A stretch of 64,000 nt of DNA, from NCBI RefSeq assembly GCF_014253075.1, contig NZ_JACLZJ010000008.1, forward strand, positions 1 to 64,000, in the 5' to 3' direction. Numbering within the stretch: position 1 is the first letter of the stretch; each line of letters opens with the position of its first letter. The notes under the pieces are model-generated. The model made no database searches, was not told the origin of the DNA, and saw only the letters and a program-made list of their open reading frames with translations. Both the position numbers and the translations under genes were made by a program. This stretch comes from Ochrobactrum sp. CM-21-5. GTDB taxonomy: Bacteria > Pseudomonadota > Alphaproteobacteria > Rhizobiales > Rhizobiaceae. Positions 52,206 through 60,825 of the stretch are shown in pieces.

Positions 52206-53126
52206 TTGTCGCAGAATAATTCGATTTACGAAATCCACGACGAACGTTTCAAGCAGATGATCGTGGCAAGTGCCGATCTCGATGAGCTTTATACGGGCTG
52301 TCGTTGGGCCGAAGGACCGGTTTGGTTCAGCGATCATAATTGTCTGTTCTGGAGTGACATTCCCAACGAGCGTATCTTGCGCTGGGTTCCTGAAGGCGGA
52401 GTTTCTGTTTTTCGGCAACCTTCCAATTTCGCCAATGGCAACACACGCGACCGCGAGGGACGGCTCGTTACCTGCGAGCATGGCGGACGTCGCGTTACAC
52501 GCACAGAAATCGACGGCAGCATCACCGTGTTGGCCGACGGCTATCAGGGAAAGAAACTGAACGCTCCGAATGATGTCATCGTGCGTTCAGATGGGACTGT
52601 CTGGTTCACCGATCCGACCTACGGCATCATGGCAGATTATGAAGGCTACAAGGCCGAACCGGAACAACCGACACGCAATGTTTATCGCCTCGACCCGAGC
52701 ATCGGCGAGCTTAAGGCAGTCATCACCGACTTTAATCAGCCAAACGGTCTCGCCTTTTCACCCGATGAAACAAAGCTCTTTGTTGCCGATAGTGCCTATA
52801 GTCATGACGAGAATGCACCACGCCATATCCGCGTTTTTGATGTCGCAGATGACGGCAAGAGCGTGACAGGTGGCAAGATTTTCTGCACCGTCGATAACGG
52901 CCTGCCAGATGGCTTCCGTTTCGACACAGACGGCAATCTATGGACCAGCGCCGGCGATGGCGTTCATTGTTTCTCGCCGCAGGGTGAACTTCTTGGCAAG
53001 ATCAAGACGCCACAGACCGTCGCCAATATTACCTTTGGTGGCCCGCGTCGTAACCGGCTTTTCATTGCAGCAACAAAATCGCTCTACGCGGTCTATTTGA
53101 CCGTCACAGGTGCGCAATATCCTTAA
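52206..53126 (+). CDS. SMP-30/gluconolactonase-family lactonase
   Basis: 306 residues from a TTG at 52206 (GGAG nine bases before). Metal-site motifs of SMP-30: Glu in RWAEGPVWF, Asn in NAPNDVIVRSDGTVWFTDPTYG, Asn in FNQPNGLAFSPDETKLFVADSA, and Asp in the last. Six-bladed propeller. It would open a sugar lactone in the cytosol. It is the last gene of the importer operon, which makes a sugar, or a sugar lactone, the likely import substrate. Confidence 0.9.
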   Translation: MSQNNSIYEIHDERFKQMIVASADLDELYTGCRWAEGPVWFSDHNCLFWSDIPNERILRWVPEGGVSVFRQPSNFANGNTRDREGRLVTCEHGGRRVTRTEIDGSITVLADGYQGKKLNAPNDVIVRSDGTVWFTDPTYGIMADYEGYKAEPEQPTRNVYRLDPSIGELKAVITDFNQPNGLAFSPDETKLFVADSAYSHDENAPRHIRVFDVADDGKSVTGGKIFCTVDNGLPDGFRFDTDGNLWTSAGDGVHCFSPQGELLGKIKTPQTVANITFGGPRRNRLFIAATKSLYAVYLTVTGAQYP

Positions 53127-53277
53127 TGGAGTGCACCCGTTTGAGCGGACACACAGCTTGGGTTGACCTTTCAGTCTGCTGCTTTGGAAAGATTATTGGA
53201 AGTAGCAGATGCCCCGTCACCGTCTGCAGTGATGGCCAAAGCATTGATCTCTCACGAAACGAGTCGGAGAGATGTCT

Positions 53278-53397
53278 ATGACACGCCAGCCCAAGACATA
53301 TCAGCTCGATCTGCTCTCGGTCCCGCATAGGTTGAAGGCAGCAGGAACGCCGCAATGGCCGGAGGAGACACACCGGGCAATGACGGGATATCCTGCG
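53278..53397 (+). pseudogene. Transposon accessory-protein scrap
   Basis: MTRQPKTYQLDLLSVPHRL and TPQWPEETHRAMTG resemble the start of short proteins found ahead of recombinase/transposase genes in Rhizobiales elements. It runs in frame into the IS6 fragment, an accidental fusion. Confidence 0.35.
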
Positions 53398-53406
53398 AGG
53401 CGTAAC

Positions 53407-53574
53407 CGCGGCATCAAAAACCGAATACGATCCGCGCTAAGCTTCAAGTCCGAAGCCGCCGCCGAGATCACGCTGTCCGGTATTGAAATCGTTCACATAA
53501 TGCGAAAGCAGCGGTCATCTTTGCATCAACCAAAATACTTTCCCTCAAACAACAGTTCGCGGGCTTCGCAGTAG
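53407..53574 (+). pseudogene. IS6-family transposase C-terminal fragment
   Basis: IKNRIRSALSFKSEAAAEITLSGIEIVHIMRKQR matches the conserved C-terminus of IS6/IS26-type transposases (RxxxMLGFKSxxxARxxLxGIExxHMIRK). The terminus TTTTTGCAACGAAGCCC 25-40 bases on resembles an IS6 inverted repeat. Only about 50 residues remain. Confidence 0.75.
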
Positions 53575-53596
53575 ACGTGCGCCCAGAGATAAGGTG

Positions 53597-53674
53597 CGTT
53601 TTTGCAACGAAGCCCTTAAAGAACGTGGCAAACCGCATAAACTCGTTATCATTGCTAGCGCCGCAGGCTTGTAA
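53597..53674 (+). pseudogene. Probable IS110-family transposase C-terminal scrap
   Basis: EALKERGKPHKLVIIA ends at a TAA and resembles the ARGKPHKVAxxAxxRKL segment near the end of IS110 transposases. Only about 25 residues remain, so the call is tentative. Confidence 0.4.
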
Positions 53675-53722
53675 CTATTGCAACCGCGCTCCTCAAATCA
53701 GGCGGCAGCCTAAACACAGTTG

Positions 53723-54913
53723 CTAATGTGACAGCGCATCCCGGATCGCATGTAAGGCGGCGATTGTTGTGCGAGTGCGTTGCGAGCTGACGAACTCGGG
53801 CCAACTCGACAGGATGACTGCGCCGAATTCGGCTTCCGGGTCGATGTAGATCAACTGGCCAAACACACCCCTGGCCATGTAGGTTCCACGTTCGCGATCT
53901 TCGATCCAGAACTGGTTGTGGTAGGCGCCGCGCGGTAGCACATCTCGGTACACGCCGGTGAATAAATCAGGTTCAGCACCGGCACAGATATCGTGAAACC
54001 AGGTTTCGGAAAGAATACGATTACCGTTTATCATTCCTCGGCCAAGATGAAGCAGTGCGAAACGGGCATAATCGCGCAATGTGGCATTGAAACCACCATC
54101 GGCAAGAGCATATCCGGCTGGGTCGACGGTAAAGTAAGCGTCTTCCTCCGCACCCATCGGCACCCATAGCTCGCGGCTCACCAACTCAGCAAGCGATGTA
54201 CCGGTTAGACGCTGCAAGACAAAGGCGAGGATGTCAGTCTCTACTGACCGATATCGGAATGATGTTCCATGGGCACACTCGGCTTCTGTTAGAGTGAGGA
54301 TGAAATCCCATACATTTGTGGGCCAGTCGGATGCTTTTCGTGATTTCCAACCAGCTGCGGCATCAACTTTTGCCATATGGGAGTCTGGAGCAGTGTAGGT
54401 CTCATCGAAAACGGTTCCACTCGTCATATCAAGCACATGTTGTATTCTGGCACCGCAATAAGCGGTCGTTTGCAGCTCTGGCAGATAATGTGTGATCGGC
54501 GCATGCGGATCGAGATCGCCGCGACTGATCAGTATTCCCGCAACCGTACCGACAACCGATTTTGCGATTGACTGCGAAAGATGTGGCGTACGGGTCGTCA
54601 TGCCATTGAGATAACGTTCGGTAACCACCATGCCGCGATGCAGGACCAAGAGGCCATCCACGTAATTCGTTTCGATGAAACGAGCGACACTGCCTCGCCG
54701 GCCATCTGTCTCGAATTCGATATCATCGATATCACGAGTATTTGCGGGCAATGGGGTCGCCAGACCAGATCCGCGCCAAACTTGCGCGGTTGGCAGCAAG
54801 GAACGGACATGTTGGAACGTCCAGCGGTTCCACGGAGCGCGGTCCCATTCTTCACGCGGGAAGACGGGTGCATGGGGATTGCTGGAGTTATTGGTTCGTG
54901 TGAACGCAGTCAT
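53723..54913 (-). CDS. Serine hydrolase of the class-C beta-lactamase fold, NylB (6-aminohexanoate-oligomer hydrolase)-like
   Basis: 396 residues, about the size I recall for NylB (about 390). Nucleophile motif SQSIAKSVVGTVAGIL with Ser115 and Lys118 (NylB Ser112/Lys115), the tyrosine motif FRYRSVETDILAFVLQRLTG with Tyr221 and Ser223 (NylB Tyr215), and VDGLLVLHRGMVVTERYLNGM before them. No signal peptide, so it acts inside the cell on imported substrate, unlike beta-lactamases. It is the last gene of the seven-gene amide operon, 19 bases after RpiR. Substrate unproven; esterase activity is an alternative. Confidence 0.8.
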   Translation of the reverse strand: MTAFTRTNNSSNPHAPVFPREEWDRAPWNRWTFQHVRSLLPTAQVWRGSGLATPLPANTRDIDDIEFETDGRRGSVARFIETNYVDGLLVLHRGMVVTERYLNGMTTRTPHLSQSIAKSVVGTVAGILISRGDLDPHAPITHYLPELQTTAYCGARIQHVLDMTSGTVFDETYTAPDSHMAKVDAAAGWKSRKASDWPTNVWDFILTLTEAECAHGTSFRYRSVETDILAFVLQRLTGTSLAELVSRELWVPMGAEEDAYFTVDPAGYALADGGFNATLRDYARFALLHLGRGMINGNRILSETWFHDICAGAEPDLFTGVYRDVLPRGAYHNQFWIEDRERGTYMARGVFGQLIYIDPEAEFGAVILSSWPEFVSSQRTRTTIAALHAIRDALSH

Positions 54914-54932
54914 GTTGTTCTTTCGAGTTGCG

Positions 54933-55847
54933 TCAGTCCTTGCGCCGCAAGTAAGAACCGCCGACGAATTCGCCGAGCAGGCCGGCCATGTCGCTCATAG
55001 TCGAAAAATTCTTCTTCGCTTTCGGGCCTAGTTTCGTCGCCACGGCGTCGGTCATGAGATTGAGCACCACACTGAGTGCGGCAGTGGAATCCCAGAAAGT
55101 CTTGACGTGGGTGTGCGCCTCGAAGACGAAATGCGTGAACGCAAAGGCCCAATGGCTGAACTTATCGGTGATGATGATAAGGGGCAATTGAAGCGATTTC
55201 AGTTTTTCCGCCAGTTTCATTCCGCTTGCGGAGTATGAGGCGGTGTCTACAAGGACGACCAAGCTGTGTTTTGGGTCGGCGGCGATGATCTCGCCAAAGG
55301 TGCCCGACGTATTGTCGACGAATATCACGTCTGGGCGGACCCATAAGAGGCGGCTTGCGAAATCAAGGGCAAGGCCCTTGGAGGCTTGAAATCCGACGAC
55401 ATAAATAGTCCGTTTCTTGGCTAACATTGAAGCTGCGTCGTCCCAAAGCTCGGTGCCCGTCAGCGCATAGGCTTTCACGATGGCATCCAGCTCCAGACGA
55501 AGGCTCTCCTGCAATGCCTGGCGGCGAACATCGCGCGTTTGAAAACGTGCCATGTAATCGTCAATGTCGCCATCCTTGTCAGTAACGCTATCACGCAATC
55601 TGTTCTTGAGGTCGCGCAGATTTTCAAAACCGAGGCCACGGATGAAGCGGGAGACGGTCATTTCGCTGACATTGACCGCCTGTGCTATTGTGCTGCCGGT
55701 CTCAAAAGGCAACATCTGCATATGTTCGAGCAAATAGGCCGCCACCGATTGCTCCGAAGGCGACATCTCGCCCATGCGGGTACGTAGCAGGACTTCGAGA
55801 TCGACCTTTTCCAAATCCTGTTGTTTGTCTTTTCGTGTCTTGGCCAC
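54933..55847 (-). CDS. MurR/RpiR-family transcriptional regulator
   Basis: 304 residues from a GTG at 55847 that has GGGAGAG upstream and lies one base after the amidase stop. N-terminal helix-turn-helix about 25-75 (MSPSEQSVAAYLLEHMQMLPFETGSTIAQAVNVSEMTVSRFIRGLGFENLRDLK). C-terminal SIS domain about 125-260 (IYVVGFQASKGLALDFASRLL, SLVVLVDTASYSASGMKLAEKLK). SIS domains usually bind phosphosugars, which is unusual for an amide operon. It sits inside the operon it most probably controls. Confidence 0.88.
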   Translation of the reverse strand: MAKTRKDKQQDLEKVDLEVLLRTRMGEMSPSEQSVAAYLLEHMQMLPFETGSTIAQAVNVSEMTVSRFIRGLGFENLRDLKNRLRDSVTDKDGDIDDYMARFQTRDVRRQALQESLRLELDAIVKAYALTGTELWDDAASMLAKKRTIYVVGFQASKGLALDFASRLLWVRPDVIFVDNTSGTFGEIIAADPKHSLVVLVDTASYSASGMKLAEKLKSLQLPLIIITDKFSHWAFAFTHFVFEAHTHVKTFWDSTAALSVVLNLMTDAVATKLGPKAKKNFSTMSDMAGLLGEFVGGSYLRRKD

Positions 55848-55848
55848 A

Positions 55849-57312
55849 CTATCTCTCCCGGATGTGCCCGGCATGAACCGGGGGGATGCCTTGCCCCCAT
55901 ATTCCGGTGCCTGCAGTTCGCGCGTCTTCGAACTGTTGGGCGAGGGAGAGCAAGATGTCTTCTCGCCCGAATGGCGCCACCAACTGGACACCGATGGGTA
56001 GTTGTTGAGAACTGCGCCCGAGCGGCAACGATATGGCGGGGTGACCTGTGCCGTTGAACAAGGCTGTAAAGGTCTCCTTGGGTGCAAGGTCGGCGAAAAC
56101 GCCATCTGCGTCCATTCCTGCCCTATCCGGATCGAAAGTGCCGATCGGCTCAGGAGGAATCGTGGCTGTTGGTGTCAGCATGACTTCGTAGTCAGCGAGA
56201 AAACGGCCGAGCTGACGGGTAATGACATCATAAACGGCAAGCGCGTTAATCAGTTCGGCTCCACTAACGGCCAGGCCGTAGCGATACAGCGCATAGACGG
56301 ACGACCCGAGCGTGTGTTCGTTGATCTCTCTGCCCATCAATTGGGCTATCGCTGGCATGCCTGCAGCTGCGTCCGCTGCCCAGATTACCTTCTGAGCGTG
56401 GAGGAAACCGGCATAATCAAAGTGCGGCGAAACTTCCTCGACGAGGTAGCCATAAGATTCCATTTCGCGTGCGGCGGCCTCTGTCACTTGTACGACCTCG
56501 GGATCCAGCGGTATACCGGACCACGATTTTGTACACAGCGCGATACGCAAACCTTTCGGCCGGTGTTCGATTGCCTGAAGATAAGTACCTTTCGGGGATG
56601 TGATTTCATAACCATCGCCAGCGTCCGGTCCGTGGCATAGATCGAGAAGTGCTGCTGTGTCGCGCACCGAGCGGGTCAGCATGAAGGCTGTAGCAAGTCC
56701 CAGCAGGCGCGCATTGGCGCCAGGCGAACCGGTTATGCGTCCGCGGGATGGCTTCAGTCCTATCAGACCGCAAAAAGACGCTGGATTGCGAATGGAGCCG
56801 CCACCGTCGCTGCCCTGAGCGAAGGGAACGATGCCAGCAGCAACCGCAGCGGCGGCACCGCCGCTGGAACCGGCAACACCGCAATTTGTGTCCCAGGGAT
56901 TGCGTGTCGGGCCGTAGAACAGTGTTTCTGTTGCTGCAGGGACACCGAATTCTGAACTCGTGGTACGCCCGACATTGACAAGCCCACCATTGCGCAGACG
57001 TTGCCAGTAAACGGCATCGACCTGGGCGCGATGTCCCTGCGCAAGTCGGCTGCCGAATTCTGCCGGACGACCAGCTTCGACTGGAAAATCCTTGGTTAAT
57101 GTCGGAACCCCGAAGAAAGGACCAGGTCCTGAATTCTCAGGCAATGCCTCCAGCGCGTCAGCATAGAGCTCCACAACTGCATTTAGCGCGGGGTTGACGA
57201 CCGAGACTGCGTCCCTGATGCATTGGCCAAGCTCTTTGGGGGTGATCTCCTTTCTCGCCAATAAAGCGGAGAGACCTGTTCCGTCGTGTGCGGCATATTC
57301 GTCGAGGCGCAT
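55849..57312 (-). CDS. Amidase-signature enzyme, NylA (cyclic-dimer hydrolase)-like
   Basis: 487 residues, near the roughly 493 I recall for NylA. Catalytic triad of the amidase signature: Lys74 (TLTKDFPV), cis-Ser149/150 (AGSSGGAAAAVAAG) and nucleophile Ser173 (GSDGGGSIRNPASFCG), closely matching NylA Lys72/Ser150/Ser174. Also HPAISLPLG and PIGVQLVAPFGREDILL near the end. No signal peptide. Two bases after the ATPase stop. It would hydrolyse an amide bond of an imported compound; general amidase or carbamoylase activity is possible instead. Confidence 0.88.
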   Translation of the reverse strand: MRLDEYAAHDGTGLSALLARKEITPKELGQCIRDAVSVVNPALNAVVELYADALEALPENSGPGPFFGVPTLTKDFPVEAGRPAEFGSRLAQGHRAQVDAVYWQRLRNGGLVNVGRTTSSEFGVPAATETLFYGPTRNPWDTNCGVAGSSGGAAAAVAAGIVPFAQGSDGGGSIRNPASFCGLIGLKPSRGRITGSPGANARLLGLATAFMLTRSVRDTAALLDLCHGPDAGDGYEITSPKGTYLQAIEHRPKGLRIALCTKSWSGIPLDPEVVQVTEAAAREMESYGYLVEEVSPHFDYAGFLHAQKVIWAADAAAGMPAIAQLMGREINEHTLGSSVYALYRYGLAVSGAELINALAVYDVITRQLGRFLADYEVMLTPTATIPPEPIGTFDPDRAGMDADGVFADLAPKETFTALFNGTGHPAISLPLGRSSQQLPIGVQLVAPFGREDILLSLAQQFEDARTAGTGIWGQGIPPVHAGHIRER

Positions 57313-57314
57313 GA

Positions 57315-58967
57315 TTACACTCTTTCGGGCGATGCATCTGGAGCAGCAGGCGCGAACAGTGCGGACGCGCTGACCAGTTCCTGCGTATAGGGATGTTGTG
57401 GCTTGGACAATACGGTTCTAGCTGTTCCGGCTTCGACAATCCCACCATTTTTGAAGACATAGACGCGCTGGCAGATATCTTTGACCACGGAAAGGTCGTG
57501 CGAAATATAAAGCAATGCCAGATTCCGTTCGCGCTGTAGACGAACCAGCAATTCCAGAATTTGCGCCTGTGTAGTGACGTCGAGCGCCGATGTAATCTCA
57601 TCGGCTATCAGGAGTTGTGGCTTCAGGGCAAGCGCGCGCGCCAAGCCGACACGCTGGCATTGTCCGCCGGAAAGCTGGCGCGGCTTGCGGTCACGCAGCA
57701 CGGAGGGTAGTTCCACGAGTTCCAAAAGCTCACTCGCCTGCCGAATGGCTGCTTTCCGATCGCCAAGGCCATGACGCCAGATTGGCTCGGCGACAGCATC
57801 TATGATGGTCATACGGGGATTGAGTGAGTCGTAGGGGTTCTGAAACACCATCTGCACATGTTGGCGAAAATGCTTAAGAGCATCACCGGACAGAGCGTGA
57901 ATATCCTGGCCATCGAATTGTACGGAACCACTACTTGGCCTGTTTAGTCGAATAAGTGTTCGCGCCAATGTGCTCTTGCCGGAACCACTTTCGCCGACGA
58001 CACCGACTGTCTCGCCGGGATGCACCTGCAGTTCTATGCCGTTTAAGGCCCAAAAGGTTTCTCCACGTCCCAGAAAGGTTGCCACCGATCCGTTACGTTG
58101 AGGAAAAGAAACGGAGAGGTTTTCGACCCGAAGGAGTGGTGACGCAGTTTCGGGACTTCTGTCGGCATCGCCGATTTTATTGCGACCGGGTTGGGAGTCG
58201 ATCAGCATTCGCGTATAGGCTTGACGTGGACTGTTGATGACGTCTTCAACCCGGCCTTGTTCGATCACCGAGCCATGGTGCATCACCACCACATGCGAGC
58301 AGATGTCAGCGACGACACCAAGGTCGTGCGACACTAGAATAATCGCAAGCTTCAGTTCGCGATTGAGCTTTTTCAACAAATGCAGAATGCGGGCCTGCAC
58401 TGTTACATCCAGCGCTGTTGTGGGCTCGTCTGCGATCAGGATTCTGGGGCCGCAGCCAATGGCGGCAGCGATCATGGCGCGTTGTTTCATACCACCGGAA
58501 AACTCATGCGGATAGGAGCGTGCGCGCTTTTCCGGCTCGTGAACCCCAGCCGCCTCCAGAAGCTCAACTGCCTTGCCAAAAGCCTGTTGTTGGCTGAGGC
58601 CCAGATGCCGCACCATGGGAGCAGCAATCTGCGTGCCAATTCGTTTCAGAGGGTCGAGATGAGACGAAGGGTTCTGAAAGATCATACCCATTTCGCGTCC
58701 GCGAATGGTACGCCAATCCTGTTCGGACAATTCGAGCAATTGCCTCCCATCAAGCGTCACATTGCCCGTCGCACGGGCGGTGCCTGGTAAAAGGCCCATC
58801 AGTGAGCGGCAAGTGATGGATTTGCCCGAGCCGCTCTCACCCACGATGCCCAGAATTTCACCAGGACGGAGGTCGAACGATACATTCTTGACGACCGTAG
58901 CCTGGCCGATCGCCACGCTGAGATCCTGTACCTGAAGCAGAGGAAGCGCCATGGTTTGCATGTTCAT
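57315..58967 (-). CDS. Oligopeptide-type ABC importer ATPase, fused DppD-DppF
   Basis: 550 residues from ATG 58967 overlapping the permease stop (ATGA). Two complete nucleotide-binding domains: Walker A GESGSGKSI (first) and GESGSGKST (second), signatures FSGGMKQRAM and LSGGQCQRVG, Walker B LIADEPTTALD and LIADEITSALD. Both carry the C-terminal oligopeptide tail (RQAYTRMLIDS, QHPYTQELVSA). Usually D and F are separate genes; here one chain. Second signature has Cys for Ser/Gln variation, and EITS for EPTS. Confidence 0.92.
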   Translation of the reverse strand: MNMQTMALPLLQVQDLSVAIGQATVVKNVSFDLRPGEILGIVGESGSGKSITCRSLMGLLPGTARATGNVTLDGRQLLELSEQDWRTIRGREMGMIFQNPSSHLDPLKRIGTQIAAPMVRHLGLSQQQAFGKAVELLEAAGVHEPEKRARSYPHEFSGGMKQRAMIAAAIGCGPRILIADEPTTALDVTVQARILHLLKKLNRELKLAIILVSHDLGVVADICSHVVVMHHGSVIEQGRVEDVINSPRQAYTRMLIDSQPGRNKIGDADRSPETASPLLRVENLSVSFPQRNGSVATFLGRGETFWALNGIELQVHPGETVGVVGESGSGKSTLARTLIRLNRPSSGSVQFDGQDIHALSGDALKHFRQHVQMVFQNPYDSLNPRMTIIDAVAEPIWRHGLGDRKAAIRQASELLELVELPSVLRDRKPRQLSGGQCQRVGLARALALKPQLLIADEITSALDVTTQAQILELLVRLQRERNLALLYISHDLSVVKDICQRVYVFKNGGIVEAGTARTVLSKPQHPYTQELVSASALFAPAAPDASPERV

Positions 58968-59818
58968 GCCATATTCCGCTGTCTTTGCATTTGTCCAAGC
59001 CCATCGCCGAGAAAGGCAAAACCAAGCCCCAACGAGATTAGGGCAAGTCCCGGAAACAGGCATATCCACCACGCCTGCTGAACAAAGGCTTGTCCGTCGG
59101 CGATCATCACGCCCCATTCGGCACTGGGGGGCTGTGCACCCATTCCCAGAAAGCCGAAACTCGCGCCTGCCAGCATCACCAGAACCGCGTCGCTCACGGC
59201 GTAGGCGATGACAGGGCCTATTGCATTTGGCCATATGTGTCTGGTCAGGATAACGAGTGGGGAATAGCCGAGGCACTGACTGGCCAAGACAAATTCACTT
59301 TCACGGAGCGTCAATACTTCCGCCCGCACCAGACGCGCGTAACTGACCCATCCGACCAATGTGAGCGCAATGACGAAATTGACCAATCCCGGCCCCAGGA
59401 TTCCAATGATGGCCAACACCAGGACAAAGAATGGAAAAGCCACGGTCAGGTCGTAGATGCGCATGAAAACCGTATCCACCATTCCGCCGAAATAGCCGCT
59501 TGCAAGCCCGACGACCGAACCGATCAGCAAGGGCGGCAGCACACCGACTATGCAGAGAAGCACATCGATCCGCGCCGCAAAAAGCACACGAGAGAACACG
59601 TCGCGTCCCACTTGGTCCGTGCCGAACCAATGCTCAGCGCCTGGCGGGGCCAGCATGTTGATAATGTCGATGGCATCGGGATCATAAGGGGCCAGTAGAG
59701 GTGCTGCGAGCGCAACAAACAGCCAACCGCATAAAATTGCGACCGCAATACTCATCGAAAGCGTCATGCGAAAGCCGGGGTACGTCGCTCTGTGGAGAGA
59801 TGAAATCGTATCCGCCAT
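58964..59818 (-). CDS. Oligopeptide-type ABC importer permease (DppC-like)
   Basis: 284 residues, six helices. DppC marks: HWFGTDQVGRDVFSRVLFAARI, the EAA loop RAEVLTLRESEFVLASQCLGYSPLVILTRHIWPN, and the late helix AGASFGFLGMGAQPPSAEWGVMIADGQ. It starts 11 bases after the DppB-like gene and overlaps the ATPase. Confidence 0.92.
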   Translation of the reverse strand: MADTISSLHRATYPGFRMTLSMSIAVAILCGWLFVALAAPLLAPYDPDAIDIINMLAPPGAEHWFGTDQVGRDVFSRVLFAARIDVLLCIVGVLPPLLIGSVVGLASGYFGGMVDTVFMRIYDLTVAFPFFVLVLAIIGILGPGLVNFVIALTLVGWVSYARLVRAEVLTLRESEFVLASQCLGYSPLVILTRHIWPNAIGPVIAYAVSDAVLVMLAGASFGFLGMGAQPPSAEWGVMIADGQAFVQQAWWICLFPGLALISLGLGFAFLGDGLGQMQRQRNMA

Positions 59819-59829
59819 GATGATTCTCC

Positions 59830-60768
59830 TCAGAGTCTGACCCGAGGGTCAATGAGACCCGTCAACAGGTCGACGGCCAGTGTGATCAGAACAGTGGAAA
59901 GGGCGAATATGAGAGTTAAACCCTGCACAACATAGTAGTCTCGGCCCAACAAAGCGCCGACCATCAACGAACCGAGCCCTGGAACGGCATAAACAGTTTC
60001 GACGATGATCGTACCGCCGATCATGAACGCCACCATCACACCGAGCAGATTCAATGTCGGCAAGACGGAGTTCGGCAACACTGTTTTCCAGAAAATTTCC
60101 CGGTCGCTCGCTCCCTGTGCGCGGGCGGTTATTGCAAAATCGGCTGTGGCTCGGTCAATCAGGGCGGCACGCAGGCTCTGGATAAGTACCGGAGTGAGCC
60201 AGATCGCTGTCGAAAATGCCGGCAGGAAGAGGTGGTGCAGATGCTCCCAGAAGTCCGAGCCGTAACCGGAAACCGGAAACCAGCCTAGCGATACGCCAAA
60301 CAGGCGCGACATCATGATCCCAAGCCAGAAAACAGGAATGGCAAGTCCGACAATGCCGAGTGCGCGGATAATCTGATCTGCAGGACCACCGGGCTTACGA
60401 GCGCTCAGAATTGCCAGCAAGACTGTCGGCGGCACTGTCAGACACACCACATAGCCGGTTAGGAAAAGCGTTGGCCACATGAAGCGCAACACAAGTTCGC
60501 CCACCGGTTGCTGGAAACGCAGCGAACGCCCGATATCACCTGTAAGAAGATTCTGCAGATAGGTGAAGAACTGCTGCCACAGCGGAAGGTCCAGGCCATA
60601 TTGCGCACGAATGGCTGCTATGGTTTCAGCACTTGCGCGATCGCCCGCCAACAGACGCGCCGGGTCGCCGGGCGCGAGACGCAGCAACAGGAAGGTGATC
60701 ACCGTTACGCCAAGCATAACGCCGATCAATTGCAGCAAACGCCGGGCAAGAAGGGATAGGACGCTCAT
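59830..60768 (-). CDS. Oligopeptide-type ABC importer permease (DppB-like)
   Basis: 312 residues, six helices. DppB marks: FLLLRLAPGDPARLL, GLDLPLWQQFFTYLQNLLTGDIGRSLRFQQPV, the EAA loop DFAITARAQGASDREIFWKTVLPNSVLPTLNL, and GTIIVETVYAVPGLGSLMVGALLGRDYYVVQG. Forms the channel with DppC. It is separated from the binding-protein gene by a strong hairpin at 60789-60819. Confidence 0.92.
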   Translation of the reverse strand: MSVLSLLARRLLQLIGVMLGVTVITFLLLRLAPGDPARLLAGDRASAETIAAIRAQYGLDLPLWQQFFTYLQNLLTGDIGRSLRFQQPVGELVLRFMWPTLFLTGYVVCLTVPPTVLLAILSARKPGGPADQIIRALGIVGLAIPVFWLGIMMSRLFGVSLGWFPVSGYGSDFWEHLHHLFLPAFSTAIWLTPVLIQSLRAALIDRATADFAITARAQGASDREIFWKTVLPNSVLPTLNLLGVMVAFMIGGTIIVETVYAVPGLGSLMVGALLGRDYYVVQGLTLIFALSTVLITLAVDLLTGLIDPRVRL

Positions 60769-60788
60769 GAGATTCTCCGCCGGAACGC

Positions 60789-60819
60789 GGTTATGTATCG
60801 GCCGCGCCGATACATAACC
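60789..60819. terminator. Intercistronic hairpin with 13-base perfect arms
   Basis: GGTTATGTATCGG and CCGATACATAACC pair perfectly around CCGCG. It lies six bases after the binding-protein stop and before DppB, without a U-run, and probably favours higher expression of the binding protein than of the membrane genes. Confidence 0.75.
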
Positions 60820-60825
60820 AACTGG

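Larger units (their letters stand above)
53127..53722. other. Insertion-sequence debris between importer and amide operon
   Basis: 596 bases with fragments of three mobile elements: a transposon accessory-protein scrap (53278-53397), an IS6-type transposase end (53407-53574) and a probable IS110 end (53597-53674). No intact gene. Confidence 0.65.

Noticed and set aside
53278-53574. A 100-residue protein at this locus
   Set aside because: It is a chance fusion of two unrelated transposon scraps, not a gene.
53723-54913. Beta-lactamase
   Set aside because: SxxK and a Tyr motif are present, but there is no signal peptide and the gene is in an amide-import operon, so a NylB-like or esterase role fits better.
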